From contig BFEA01000123.1 of NCBI GenBank assembly GCA_003427395.1, positions 2,434,449 to 2,480,918 on the forward strand: a stretch of DNA of 46,470 nucleotides, read 5' to 3'. The translations under genes and the position numbers were made by a program. The number at the start of each line of letters is the position of its first letter. Within the stretch, counting starts at the first letter, position 1. The stretch is from Chara braunii. Lineage: Eukaryota > Streptophyta > Charophyceae > Charales > Characeae. The notes below the pieces were generated by a model that saw only the letters and a program-made list of their open reading frames with translations, was not told the DNA's origin and made no database searches. This document shows positions 36,299-37,384 of the stretch, piece after piece.

Positions 36299-36961
36299 GA
36301 AGTAGAGGAACAGGAGGAGAAGGAAGGAGAACAATGGCAGACCATCATCGAGTAAGGGAGGAGAACGAGGAGGAAGACGAGGAAGACGAGGAAGACGAGG
36401 AAGACGAGGAAGACGAGAGGAAGAAGAGGAAGAAGAGGAAGAAGAAAAGCAATGGAAGACCAGAATCAAGCACGAGTGGTCTCCGAGCGAAAAGAATCGT
36501 ATTTTTAACTTCTCGAAAAGAGCTCCTCCTACCTTCCCCCATCCTTTCAGTTGCGAGCCCCCCGACAACTGTACGCGTAAACGAACGGGGAAGCGGCAGA
36601 ACAAGAGGAGGGGGAGGGGGAGGAGGAGGAGAACTGGGGACAGGAGAATGATAAGAGAGAGAGAAGGATGGGAAGGAGAGGGTTGAGGAGTAGGTAGGAA
36701 AAGGGAAGGAAGAAAATAAACTCGTCTTCGTTTGGCCAAAAAGGGGGATGATAGATGGGTGCGTAGGTGTCGACAGACCTCTTGTGGCTGATCCAGCTTC
36801 AAAAGCGCAAATGAAAGATTACTCCGCAGCGGCGCCAGATCTGCCTCGTTGCCTTCCTCGACGATTTCGATGGCCCGCAGATAGAAATCCGCCGCCATTT
36901 CGAACCTCCCTCTCTTGAAAGCGGTGTTTCCCGCCACTTTTAAATTTTCCACCTCGTCCAT
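2291..36961 (-). CDS. Candidate multi-exon gene: TPR clamp N-terminus, MBL-fold C-terminus
   Basis: Proposed span of eleven exons, listed separately below, on the minus strand: 36,961-36,779; 33,496-33,446; 25,085-25,002; 24,462-24,441; 21,114-21,088; 20,886-20,833; 19,064-18,999; 11,425-11,322; 9,736-9,688; 3,223-3,164; 2,397-2,291. Lengths sum to 807 nt. Every junction preserves frame and no stop occurs in 269 codons. Exons 1-3 are a TPR domain with a complete EEVD-binding clamp. Exons 10-11 match the beginning of MBL-fold hydrolases. The middle exons are unrecognised and rest on splice signals plus phase. The exon 8/9 link is the weakest, so these may be two tandem genes. The 3' end, including the metal-binding HxHxDH motif expected of MBL enzymes, would lie before base 1. 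Introns range from 201 bp to 8.4 kb. Confidence 0.4.
2910..3075. mobile_element. TTAA-ended TIR element, copy 1
   Basis: 166 bp with ends TTAAACCCCCAGCACATGGG and the complement of TTAAAGCACCAGTACATGCC. It has the same length and ends as the elements at 7,644/18,737 and 31,640. TTAA at both borders suits piggyBac-like target duplication, although the family assignment is an inference. No ORF. It lies in intron 10. Confidence 0.75.
3164..3223 (-). CDS. Exon 10: MBL-fold protein, N-terminal part
   Basis: 60 nt ending at donor GAAG|GTGAGTT. It encodes [20 protein letters not shown] plus the first base of Gly. The acceptor is a tandem CAG|CAG (NAGNAG), so a one-residue-shorter form is possible. 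A Met inside (3,212) could be the start if this is a separate gene. The exon joins exactly to exon 11 (LLYE-GVQIFVS). Confidence 0.62.
3889..4047. repeat. Two-copy ~56-bp direct repeat with TTAAACCACC ends
   Basis: 3,889-3,945 and 3,992-4,047 share GCCATTA, CAGGACACA-like, GCAAGTGA and TTAAA(A)CCACC. Each ends in a motif like the start of the TTAA-ended elements. Probably remnants of that family. The rest of 3,230-4,620 shows no gene, only an (AAATAAAA)n patch near 4,158. Confidence 0.6.
4630..4753. mobile_element. TTAA-ended TIR element, subfamily 2, copy 1
   Basis: 124 bp. Starts TTAAACAACCTGTACCCCAG and ends GGTACTGGTGGTTTAA. The interior (CAAATGCATATGGACCCGC and ACCGATTCAGC) recurs at 30,484-30,620, so the two are copies of one subfamily. 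Non-coding. Confidence 0.8.
4773..4942. mobile_element. TTAA-ended TIR element, copy 3
   Basis: 170 bp from TTGAACTGCCAGTACACAGC to GTGTACGGGTGGTTTAA. The left end shares CCCCAGGCAACTG with the element at 2,910. The left border reads TTGA in place of TTAA, one change. Confidence 0.68.
4921..5055. repeat. 41-bp direct repeat spanning a TIR end
   Basis: 4,921-4,961 and 5,015-5,055 are identical for 41 bp (start CTCGAGTGTACGGGTGG, end GACAGATTTT). The right end of the preceding TIR element plus its flank was therefore duplicated after insertion. Confidence 0.85.
5072..5131. repeat. GC-rich imperfect palindrome
   Basis: CATGACCGG at 5,072 pairs with CCGGTCATG at 5,123 around a GC-rich loop. The region to about 5,250 stays GC-rich with poly(T) patches. 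No gene is seen between 5,056 and 5,588. Confidence 0.5.
5589..5718. mobile_element. TIR family C, copy 1
   Basis: Ends GAACATACTCACACTAGGAC and GTCCTTGTGTGAGTATATCC are reverse complements over about 25 bp, enclosing ~130 bp without an ORF. Related copies lie at 8,952 and 10,711, and a single end lies near 5,490. Confidence 0.7.
6008..6105. repeat. C-rich pyrimidine tract
   Basis: About 100 bases are almost entirely C and T with many CCCC runs, so the minus strand could form G-quadruplexes. No gene is seen from 5,720 to 6,975. Confidence 0.7.
6976..8561. other. Artefactual duplicate of 18,069-19,654
   Basis: The positions I compared (microsatellite, MITE, ORF and repeat boundaries) all keep a constant offset of 11,093, with no indel seen over 1,586 bp even through a long (GA)n microsatellite. 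The block starts at a single N (6,975) and ends at a library adapter (8,562). Real duplications rarely keep microsatellite length. It is best read as the 18-19.6 kb contig attached a second time through a mate-pair junction read. Copies inside, such as the element at 7,644-7,810 and the exon-like 7,906-7,971, should not be counted. Confidence 0.9.
8562..8595. other. Nextera mate-pair junction adapter (contaminant, 5' trimmed)
   Basis: 34 bp: the mosaic end lacking its first four bases, then the full AGATGTGTATAAGAGACAG. The sequence to its left equals that ending at 19,654. This implies a circularised fragment from 8,596 to 19,654, about 11.1 kb. Confidence 0.97.
8685..8791 (-). mobile_element. 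Short retroposed insert with 14-bp target duplication
   Basis: The 14-mer CCTCGAGCATTACT occurs exactly at 8,685-8,698 and 8,778-8,791. Between them are 79 bp which on the minus strand read as a ~55-bp unique segment ending in a long A run. This is the signature of target-primed reverse transcription of a short or 5'-truncated RNA. The source is not recognised. Confidence 0.82.
8952..9021. mobile_element. TIR family C, short copy
   Basis: Ends GGTCATACTAACACTA and TCCTAGTGTGAGTTTGCCC resemble the family C termini, but the interior is only about 40 bp. Likely an internally deleted copy. Confidence 0.45.
9322..9515. mobile_element. TTAA-ended TIR element, copy 4
   Basis: 194 bp. The first ~29 bp (ACCACAAGTACGTTTCCCAG) and the last ~29 bp (complement ACCACCAGTATGTTTGCCAG) match with few differences. 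The right border is TTAA, the left is CTGA. A further solitary end, TAAACCACTAGT, lies at 9,119. Confidence 0.75.
9688..9736 (-). CDS. Candidate exon 9
   Basis: 49 nt, acceptor CTCCAAG|GAT and donor GTTG|GTAAGAT, encoding [16 protein letters not shown] plus one base. This charged segment joins in frame to exon 10. It may be the first visible exon of a separate MBL gene instead of continuing exon 8, since nothing but phase links the two. Confidence 0.42.
10577..10687. mobile_element. Foldback MITE, copy B
   Basis: About 111 bp, ends TACCGTCTACACCCGAATAG and GGGCGAAGACGGTA, arms complementary around a short centre (AAAGTTGCCCC). TA borders. Lies in intron 8. No gene is otherwise recognised in 9,737-11,321. 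Confidence 0.85.
10711..10834. mobile_element. TIR family C, copy 2
   Basis: Ends AGGGCACACTCGCACTAG and CTAGTGTGAGCATGCCCT are reverse complements over about 18 bp, with a 124-bp total and no ORF. It sits 23 bp from foldback copy B. Confidence 0.75.
11322..11425 (-). CDS. Candidate exon 8
   Basis: 104 nt from acceptor TGGTGCAG|ATC to a strong donor TTTG|GTGAGTTT. With the one base left by exon 7 it starts [20 protein letters not shown] and ends in the hydrophobic GYKPLALSL, phase 0. The last part could be a membrane-facing or buried helix. The U2 snRNA fragment at 11,437 lies just upstream of its acceptor. No family is recognised. Confidence 0.5.
11437..11518 (+). pseudogene. U2 snRNA 5' fragment (retrocopy)
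   Basis: CCTTTTGGCTAAG, TCAAGTGTAGTA, CTGTT and ATCAGTTTAATATCTGAT follow in the order of the 5' half of U2, including most of the branch-site recognition region (GUAGUA). Small insertions and changes are present, and the 3' half with the Sm site is missing. A short A run and a possible CACCAG direct repeat follow. Not a working gene. Confidence 0.85.
11556..11948. repeat. (CT)n(CA)n microsatellite with 225-base N gap
   Basis: (CT)(CA) runs occur both before (11,556-11,639) and after (11,865-11,948) the Ns at 11,640-11,864. The order CT then CA is the same on both sides, so this may be one microsatellite read from both contig ends, making the real gap small or negative. Confidence 0.9.
11945..12232 (-). 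pseudogene. LINE ORF2 C-terminal fragment (zf-RVT-like)
   Basis: The minus strand reads [20 protein letters not shown], then [17 protein letters not shown], a stop, and [16 protein letters not shown]. This follows the C-terminal zinc-binding segment of plant LINE reverse transcriptases (CxxC ... H ... CP.A..FW ... WAIWK.R). The expected zinc-ligand His is Pro, and an in-frame TAG interrupts it, so it is dead. It is cut off by the microsatellite. Confidence 0.75.
12238..12362 (-). mobile_element. tRNA-derived SINE copy
   Basis: On the minus strand, TGGCTGAATGGTA resembles an A box. About 35 bp later AATTCAAATCC resembles a B box, and an A-rich tail (GAAAAAGGAAAAA) closes the element beside the LINE fragment. 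Not a tRNA gene, because the cloverleaf is broken. Confidence 0.6.
12365..12450 (-). mobile_element. SINE 3' fragment
   Basis: Carries GTCAGTTTGACAATGATATC and a poly(A) tail on the minus strand. It shares the core found at 13,186-13,352 and 44,155-44,280, but the tRNA-like head is missing. Confidence 0.6.
13186..13352 (-). mobile_element. tRNA-derived SINE with A and B boxes
   Basis: The minus strand begins CCTCATATAGCTCAGTCGG (A box TAGCTCAGTCGG), then CGTTCAAATTCC (B box). The body is ACCTGGGGCTGGTCAGTTT, then AAAGATGATATCTCAAGG. The body is shared with 44,155-44,280. It would be transcribed by RNA polymerase III. No gene is seen in 12,450-13,715 apart from these elements. Confidence 0.8.
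13715..13900. mobile_element. TTAA-ended TIR element, copy 5
   Basis: About 186 bp from TTGAAACCACCGCTACACTT to CCGTGTACTAGTGGTTTAA. The right end is typical of the family, the left is more diverged. Confidence 0.58.
13998..14038. repeat. Dispersed repeat, shared with 22,330-22,372
   Basis: CAATGCTGCTGTCCCAGGG followed by TCCCTTGA, preceded by CTTCTACA, occurs here and at 22,330-22,372. Two near-identical stretches of about 40 bp mark an unclassified dispersed element. 14,040-14,600 has no recognisable gene. Confidence 0.65.
14616..14702 (+). pseudogene. U6 snRNA-like pseudogene
   Basis: GTCCTTTGGGACATCTGTTA, GAACAATCCAGAGAAGATTA, GCATGGCC and GGATGACAC follow U6 from its first base through the ACAGAGA-like and AGC regions. 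Changes include ACAGAGA to CCAGAGA, and the 3' end after AATCGAGA has diverged. No terminating T run, so it is not a functional Pol III gene. Confidence 0.85.
15501..15602. repeat. (CT)n(CA)n microsatellite
   Basis: About 30 bp of CT followed by about 70 bp of CA. 14,703-15,500 shows no gene I can support. Confidence 0.95.
15714..15748 (+). other. Genuine source of the chimeric 1-35 segment
   Basis: Identical to bases 1-35. Here it continues into unique sequence on both sides without an adapter, so this is the native location. Confidence 0.85.
16096..16215 (+). mobile_element. SINE-like copy (B box and body)
   Basis: AGCAGACCTGAGTTCAAATG includes a B box (GAGTTCAAAT). CTCTGAATTATCC and GATCTCAAGGC match the body order of the SINE at 13,186-13,352. 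The AGCAGACCTGAGTTC segment is also found at 44,520. No clear tail. Confidence 0.55.
16216..16290 (+). mobile_element. Second SINE-like head
   Basis: CAGGTCATGAGTTCGAATTA contains a B-box match (GAGTTCGAAT) about 45 bp after a poor A box. It directly follows the previous copy. Low confidence because no body or tail is visible. Confidence 0.35.
17608..17690. repeat. (CA)n microsatellite
   Basis: About 80 bp of CA with two CGCA interruptions at the left, preceded by purine-rich GAGGA sequence. 16,291-17,607 holds short GA/GT repeats (16,861-16,900) and no recognisable gene. Confidence 0.95.
17974..18162. repeat. (GA)n microsatellite across an unmerged contig overlap (N at 18,068)
   Basis: GA, nine G, then AAGAGAG followed by (GA)n is present on both sides of the single N, with an offset of 95. 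The left copy (17,974-18,067) is therefore probably the same 94 bp as the right copy. True length is likely one copy. Confidence 0.75.
18737..18903. mobile_element. TTAA-ended TIR element, copy 2
   Basis: 167 bp, ends TTAAACCACGAGTACACGGC and GGCCATGTACTAGCTGTTTAA-like, with TTAA at both borders. The copy at 7,644-7,810 is the assembly duplicate of this one. Confidence 0.8.
18999..19064 (-). CDS. Candidate exon 7
   Basis: 66 nt, phase 1 on both sides, ending at a good donor ACAG|GTAACTG. The acceptor is CCATAG|ACG, with a T-rich tract about 20 bp upstream. It encodes [20 protein letters not shown] and one further residue. The surrounding frame is open for 167 codons but only this part has a donor. 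An identical copy at 7,906-7,971 sits in the duplicated artefact contig. Function unrecognised. Confidence 0.42.
20391..20510. repeat. G-run tract with telomere-like spacing
   Basis: Repeats such as GGGGGTTACAGGGGTTATAG and GGGGTTTAGGGAGGGG give more than ten G runs of three or more in 120 bp. The motif is close to, but not regular enough to be, the plant telomere repeat. Strong G-quadruplex potential on the plus strand. Part of intron 6. Confidence 0.7.
20543..20640. repeat. GC-rich inverted and direct repeats of CCGACC
   Basis: GCCGACCGACCACCGACCAG, then GTGCCGACCAGTGG, then ACGGTCGGCTGGTCAG and AACCGTCGGC form several alternative stems. No coding sense. Confidence 0.55.
20833..20886 (-). 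CDS. Candidate exon 6
   Basis: 54 nt between acceptor TTTGTTATGTCCAG|CTGG and donor ATCAG|GTAGGTGC. In the frame set by exon 5 it reads (A)[17 protein letters not shown] plus one base. A second open frame ([12 protein letters not shown]) would need a phase-0 partner. No known domain is recognised. Confidence 0.48.
21088..21114 (-). CDS. Candidate exon 5 (27-nt microexon)
   Basis: Acceptor TTTTTATCCTTAG|AAG and donor GAAG|GTATGTT are both good. The 27 nt encode (E)VTNEIVEE, with two bases completing the codon begun in exon 4 and one base left over. Acidic helix-like sequence; no family is recognised. Spacing to exon 6 is only 201 bp. Confidence 0.42.
21688..21801. repeat. 57-bp tandem duplication, purine-rich
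   Basis: Two copies start ATGGCGACGACATGGTG and ATGGCGACGGCATGGTG and share GAAAGATTTGACAGAAAGGG, followed by (GGAAGAA)n. Repeated CCATCTTTCTTCTTCTTC lies at 21,616-21,655. Open frames here arise from low complexity. Confidence 0.8.
23668..23775. mobile_element. Foldback MITE, copy C
   Basis: 108 bp, TACCGTCTTCACCCGAATAG to GGTGAAGACGGTA, arms complementary, TA at both borders. Lies in intron 4, where 21,900-23,660 has no exon I can support. Confidence 0.88.
23964..24072. mobile_element. Foldback MITE, copy D
   Basis: 109 bp, TACCGTCGTCACCCAAGTAG to ACGTGAAGACAGTA. Same family, 190 bp from copy C in the same intron. Slightly decayed ends. Confidence 0.85.
24197..24426. mobile_element. TTAA-ended TIR element, copy 6, carrying a nested foldback
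   Basis: TTAAACCACCAGTTAGTTC at the left and GTGTGAACTAGCGGTTTAA at the right, with TTAA at both borders. The foldback at 24,225-24,332 lies inside it, so the host element came first. Without the insert it would be about 120 bp. It ends 14 bp from candidate exon 4. Confidence 0.75.
24225..24332. mobile_element. Foldback MITE, copy E (nested)
   Basis: TACCTTCTTCCCCCGAATAC and GTATTCGGGGGAAG arms, same subtype as copy A (TACAACGTACGG in place of TAGAACGCCCGG). The last few bases have diverged. Confidence 0.8.
24441..24462 (-). CDS. Candidate exon 4 (22-nt microexon)
   Basis: Acceptor CTTTTCCTCAG|GCAC and donor AAAG|GTGGATC bound 22 nt encoding AQAFRLK plus one base, which takes phase 0 to phase 1 as the next exon needs. 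It would extend the helix after TPR 3. A longer version starting further upstream is open in the same frame but has a purine-rich upstream region. The exon lies just outside a TTAA-ended element. Evidence is splice signals and phase only. Confidence 0.35.
25002..25085 (-). CDS. Exon 3: TPR repeat 3
   Basis: An 84-nt exon, phase 0, acceptor CGTTTTCAG|GGC and donor TTG|GTGAGTG. It encodes residues 79-106, starting [20 protein letters not shown], a classical TPR helix pair ending in RALEL. R82 completes the five-residue carboxylate clamp (K8, N12, N48, K78, R82). Intron 2 (25,086-33,445) is about 8.4 kb and includes the 735-base N gap, so its true size is uncertain. Confidence 0.85.
25639..25748. 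mobile_element. Foldback MITE, copy F
   Basis: 110 bp, TACCGTCTTCACCCGAATAC to GGGTGAAGACGGTA, in intron 2. It combines features of both subtypes (TACAAC with GCCCGG). Confidence 0.88.
25970..26011. repeat. 21-bp tandem duplication
   Basis: TTTGACTTTTGGACCCCAGG is repeated back to back. The rest of 25,750-26,590 shows no recognisable coding sequence. Confidence 0.75.
26613..26710 (+). pseudogene. U6 snRNA retrocopy with 15-bp target duplication
   Basis: Full-length U6 from GTCCTTCGGGACATCCGTTA through ACAGGGAAGATTAGCATGGC to AAATGGTGCAAATT. Flanked by the exact 15-mer AAAACTCTTCACACA at 26,598-26,612 and 26,742-26,756, with an A/T-rich tail (ATTAAAAAATAATAATAATA) before the right copy. It lacks the Pol III T-run terminator. 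One ACAGAGA position reads ACAGGGA. This is LINE-mobilised U6, in intron 2. Confidence 0.93.
26763..26902 (-). CDS. Exon-like segment, unassigned
   Basis: Between TATATTAG and CAAG|GTGGTT the minus strand is open for about 46 codons and reads like protein: [20 protein letters not shown], then [20 protein letters not shown]. It lies inside intron 2 of the TPR gene on the same strand but does not fit its phases. It could belong to another gene, or contigs may be misordered here. Family not recognised. Confidence 0.35.
27327..27427. mobile_element. Divergent foldback element
   Basis: Arms TTGTAAACGAATAC and GTATTCGTTTACAA plus CGAACATAAC/CTTTATGTTCG pair almost end to end over about 100 bp. The right end GGGGGAAGACGGCAG resembles the main foldback family, but the inner arm differs, so it is a separate subfamily. 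Confidence 0.75.
27655..27845. other. False 95-bp duplication at a single-N join (27,750)
   Basis: 27,655-27,749 and 27,751-27,845 are identical over exactly 95 bp with one N between. The same length appears at 35,091. This is an unmerged overlap of two contigs. Confidence 0.92.
28147..28974. repeat. (CT)n(CA)n microsatellite running into a 735-base N gap
   Basis: CT from 28,147 to about 28,221, then CA to 28,239, then Ns from 28,240 to 28,974. It resumes in a T run. Any exon in the gap would be invisible. Confidence 0.95.
28975..30030. other. Intron 2 sequence without a recognised gene
   Basis: Holds a B-box-like GGTTCAAAACC near 29,120 that may be a worn SINE, and an A/T-rich low-complexity stretch at 29,395-29,600. 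No exon signal stands out. Confidence 0.5.
30031..30087. mobile_element. Poly(A)-only insertion with 16-bp target duplication
   Basis: GAACTACCTGGGTCAG occurs exactly at 30,031-30,046 and 30,072-30,087. Between them there are only 25 A residues. The exact direct repeat is what target-primed reverse transcription leaves, here with nothing but a tail. Confidence 0.85.
30484..30620. mobile_element. TTAA-ended TIR element, subfamily 2, copy 2
   Basis: 137 bp. Shares CCACCAGTACCCCAGGGGGT, CAAATGCATATTGACCCGC and ACCGATTCAGC with 4,630-4,753, and ends GGTACTGGTAGTTTAA. The left border is TTAT. Confidence 0.8.
31590..31857. repeat. Direct repeat split by a TTAA-ended element
   Basis: About 50 bp at 31,590-31,639 (CTACCCAGTTTGTGTGG, then GGGCACTTGCCCGC) recurs at 31,799-31,857 (CTACCCAGTTTACGTGG, then GGGCACTTGCCGGC), with a 158-bp TIR element exactly between. 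A tandem repeat may have been hit, or the flank was duplicated. Confidence 0.7.
31640..31797. mobile_element. TTAA-ended TIR element, copy 7
   Basis: 158 bp, TTAAACCACCAGTACTTCC to AAGTACTGCTGGTTTAA, with TTAA at both borders. Confidence 0.8.
31948..32144. repeat. Direct repeat of ~38 bp
   Basis: GGACGCTCCGGGAGTGTTGG at about 31,950 and GGACGCTCCGCGAGTGTTGG at about 32,107 both continue as CTGTGGGTGTAA. Long open frames across 31,947-32,618 on either strand have no family resemblance. Confidence 0.7.
32709..32828. repeat. 60-bp tandem duplication (recent)
   Basis: TGAGATGTTTAGTTGAGTGG through GCGTGGTATA is repeated with a 60-bp period and no visible mismatch, which implies a recent slip or another assembly join. 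Confidence 0.9.
33446..33496 (-). CDS. Exon 2: TPR repeat 2
   Basis: A 51-nt exon, phase 0 on both sides, between a strong acceptor (TTTTTTTCTTCAG|GCC) and donor AAG|GTGGGT. It encodes [17 protein letters not shown], residues 62-78, helix B of TPR 2 and the W-x-K lead into repeat 3. It joins exon 1 (LDQPQE) to give the usual TPR spacing. K78 is the fourth clamp residue, 30 residues after N48 as in HOP. Intron 1 (33,497-36,778) is 3.3 kb. Confidence 0.85.
33737..33836. repeat. (CT)n then (GCTC)n microsatellite
   Basis: About 70 bp of CT followed by seven GCTC units. Lies just inside intron 1, 240 bp upstream of exon 2 in gene orientation. Confidence 0.95.
34295..34373. repeat. Four-copy ~20-bp tandem repeat
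   Basis: Units of CACGACCTTTTCGGGGGGG with G-run length varying by one base per copy. Runs of six to eight G give G-quadruplex potential. Confidence 0.9.
34571..34620. mobile_element. A-rich tail-only insertion with 12-bp target duplication
   Basis: AAGTCACCGCTA is exact at 34,571-34,582 and 34,609-34,620, enclosing 26 bp of TTAAAGATAAAAAATAAAAA type. Same pattern as 30,031-30,087. Confidence 0.75.
34996..35186. other. False 95-bp duplication at a single-N join (35,091)
   Basis: 34,996-35,090 and 35,092-35,186 are identical over 95 bp. Same length and structure as at 27,750, so it is an assembly overlap. Confidence 0.92.
35314..35357. mobile_element. Probable poly(T) tail-only insertion
   Basis: GAGTGCGGGAT and GAGCGCGGGAT, one mismatch, flank a 19-base T run. 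On the minus strand this would be a poly(A) insertion. Weaker than the other cases because the repeat is imperfect. Confidence 0.5.
35489..35597. mobile_element. Foldback MITE, copy G
   Basis: 109 bp, TACCGTCTTCACCCGTATAG to GGGTGAAAACGGTA, in intron 1. TA borders. Confidence 0.88.
35926..35968. repeat. Short tandem repeat
   Basis: AACCAGAAAAATCAGACGA occurs twice with a 22-bp period. 35,600-36,050 shows pyrimidine runs but no exon. Confidence 0.75.
36060..36450. repeat. Purine-rich (GAGGAAGA) minisatellite with internal ~88-bp repeat
   Basis: 36,155-36,243 and 36,301-36,387 are near-identical (AACAGGAGGAGAAGGAAGG, then CAGACCATCATC, then AACGAGGAGGAAGACGAGG). The plus strand would encode E/D/K-rich and the minus strand S-rich repeats, but this lies in intron 1 and is read as simple sequence. 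Confidence 0.85.
36779..36961 (-). CDS. Exon 1: TPR co-chaperone-like N-terminus
   Basis: ATG at 36,961 opens [18 protein letters not shown] and runs 61 codons to a donor GAG|GTCTGT, phase 0. Residues 7-34 are TPR repeat 1 (GNTAF, then A-x2-FY-x2-AI), and repeat 2 starts near residue 44 ([10 protein letters not shown]). Clamp residues K8, N12 and N48 are present, in the pattern HOP/Sti1-type TPR domains use to hold the C-terminal carboxylate of Hsp70 or Hsp90. The Met is chosen because the TPR starts seven residues later. Upstream in-frame sequence is low-complexity and lies around the probable promoter. The protein is likely cytosolic, as no targeting peptide is seen from this Met. The closest family is TPR co-chaperones; the exact orthologue is not recognised. 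Confidence 0.88.
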
Positions 36962-37116
36962 TTCTCTGCATACCCCACACGTTCTTCCCACCCCCACTGC
37001 TAGGCAGGGGCGCTTGGCCAGTATTTGCCCCGTGGTGGCTAATTTACTAATCGACGAGCTATGGATGGTGGATGGTGGACTCTTGGAAAAGAGTAACGGA
37101 TGAACAGGTGGACACC

Positions 37117-37127
37117 TGAATATATAG
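37117..37127 (-). promoter_or_regulatory. TATA-like box upstream of exon 1
   Basis: Minus-strand CATCTATATATTCA lies about 160 bp upstream of the ATG at 36,961, which would place transcription start near 37,090 and give a 5' UTR of about 130 nt. The position is plausible but untested. Confidence 0.45.
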
Positions 37128-37268
37128 ATGAATAGATGAATCGAGAGAGTATTTCTGTTTGGGGTGGTAAATGGCAAAAGAGGAGTGAACGCAAGGAAGG
37201 GGGGGGGGGGGGGGAAGGGGGGAGGAATAGAAGAGAGCAGTTAAATGATACCAACTTGTGTCGACAAA

Positions 37269-37384
37269 CACGTGGCAAAGAGGGGGAAGAAAGCAGTGTT
37301 TAAGGGGGAAAGCAGCGAGTAACAAACAACTGCAAGGCGCACGGACACGTGGCTTTTGCCGGGCGCCGGGATTCGTCACGTGGC
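37269..37384. promoter_or_regulatory. Three G-box/ABRE-type CACGTGGC sites
   Basis: CACGTGGC occurs at 37,269-37,276, 37,346-37,353 and 37,377-37,384, all in the same orientation, 140-270 bp upstream of the TATA-like box. In plants this core binds bZIP (ABF/GBF) or bHLH factors and mediates ABA, light or stress control. Three copies in 116 bp are far above chance. Two more lie in intron 1 (near 34,120 and 34,443). Confidence 0.65.

Noticed and set aside
36014-36778. In-frame extension of exon 1 into S/L/P-rich sequence
   Set aside because: It lies beyond a good donor and reads through the purine-rich minisatellite. The TPR continues correctly only through exon 2.
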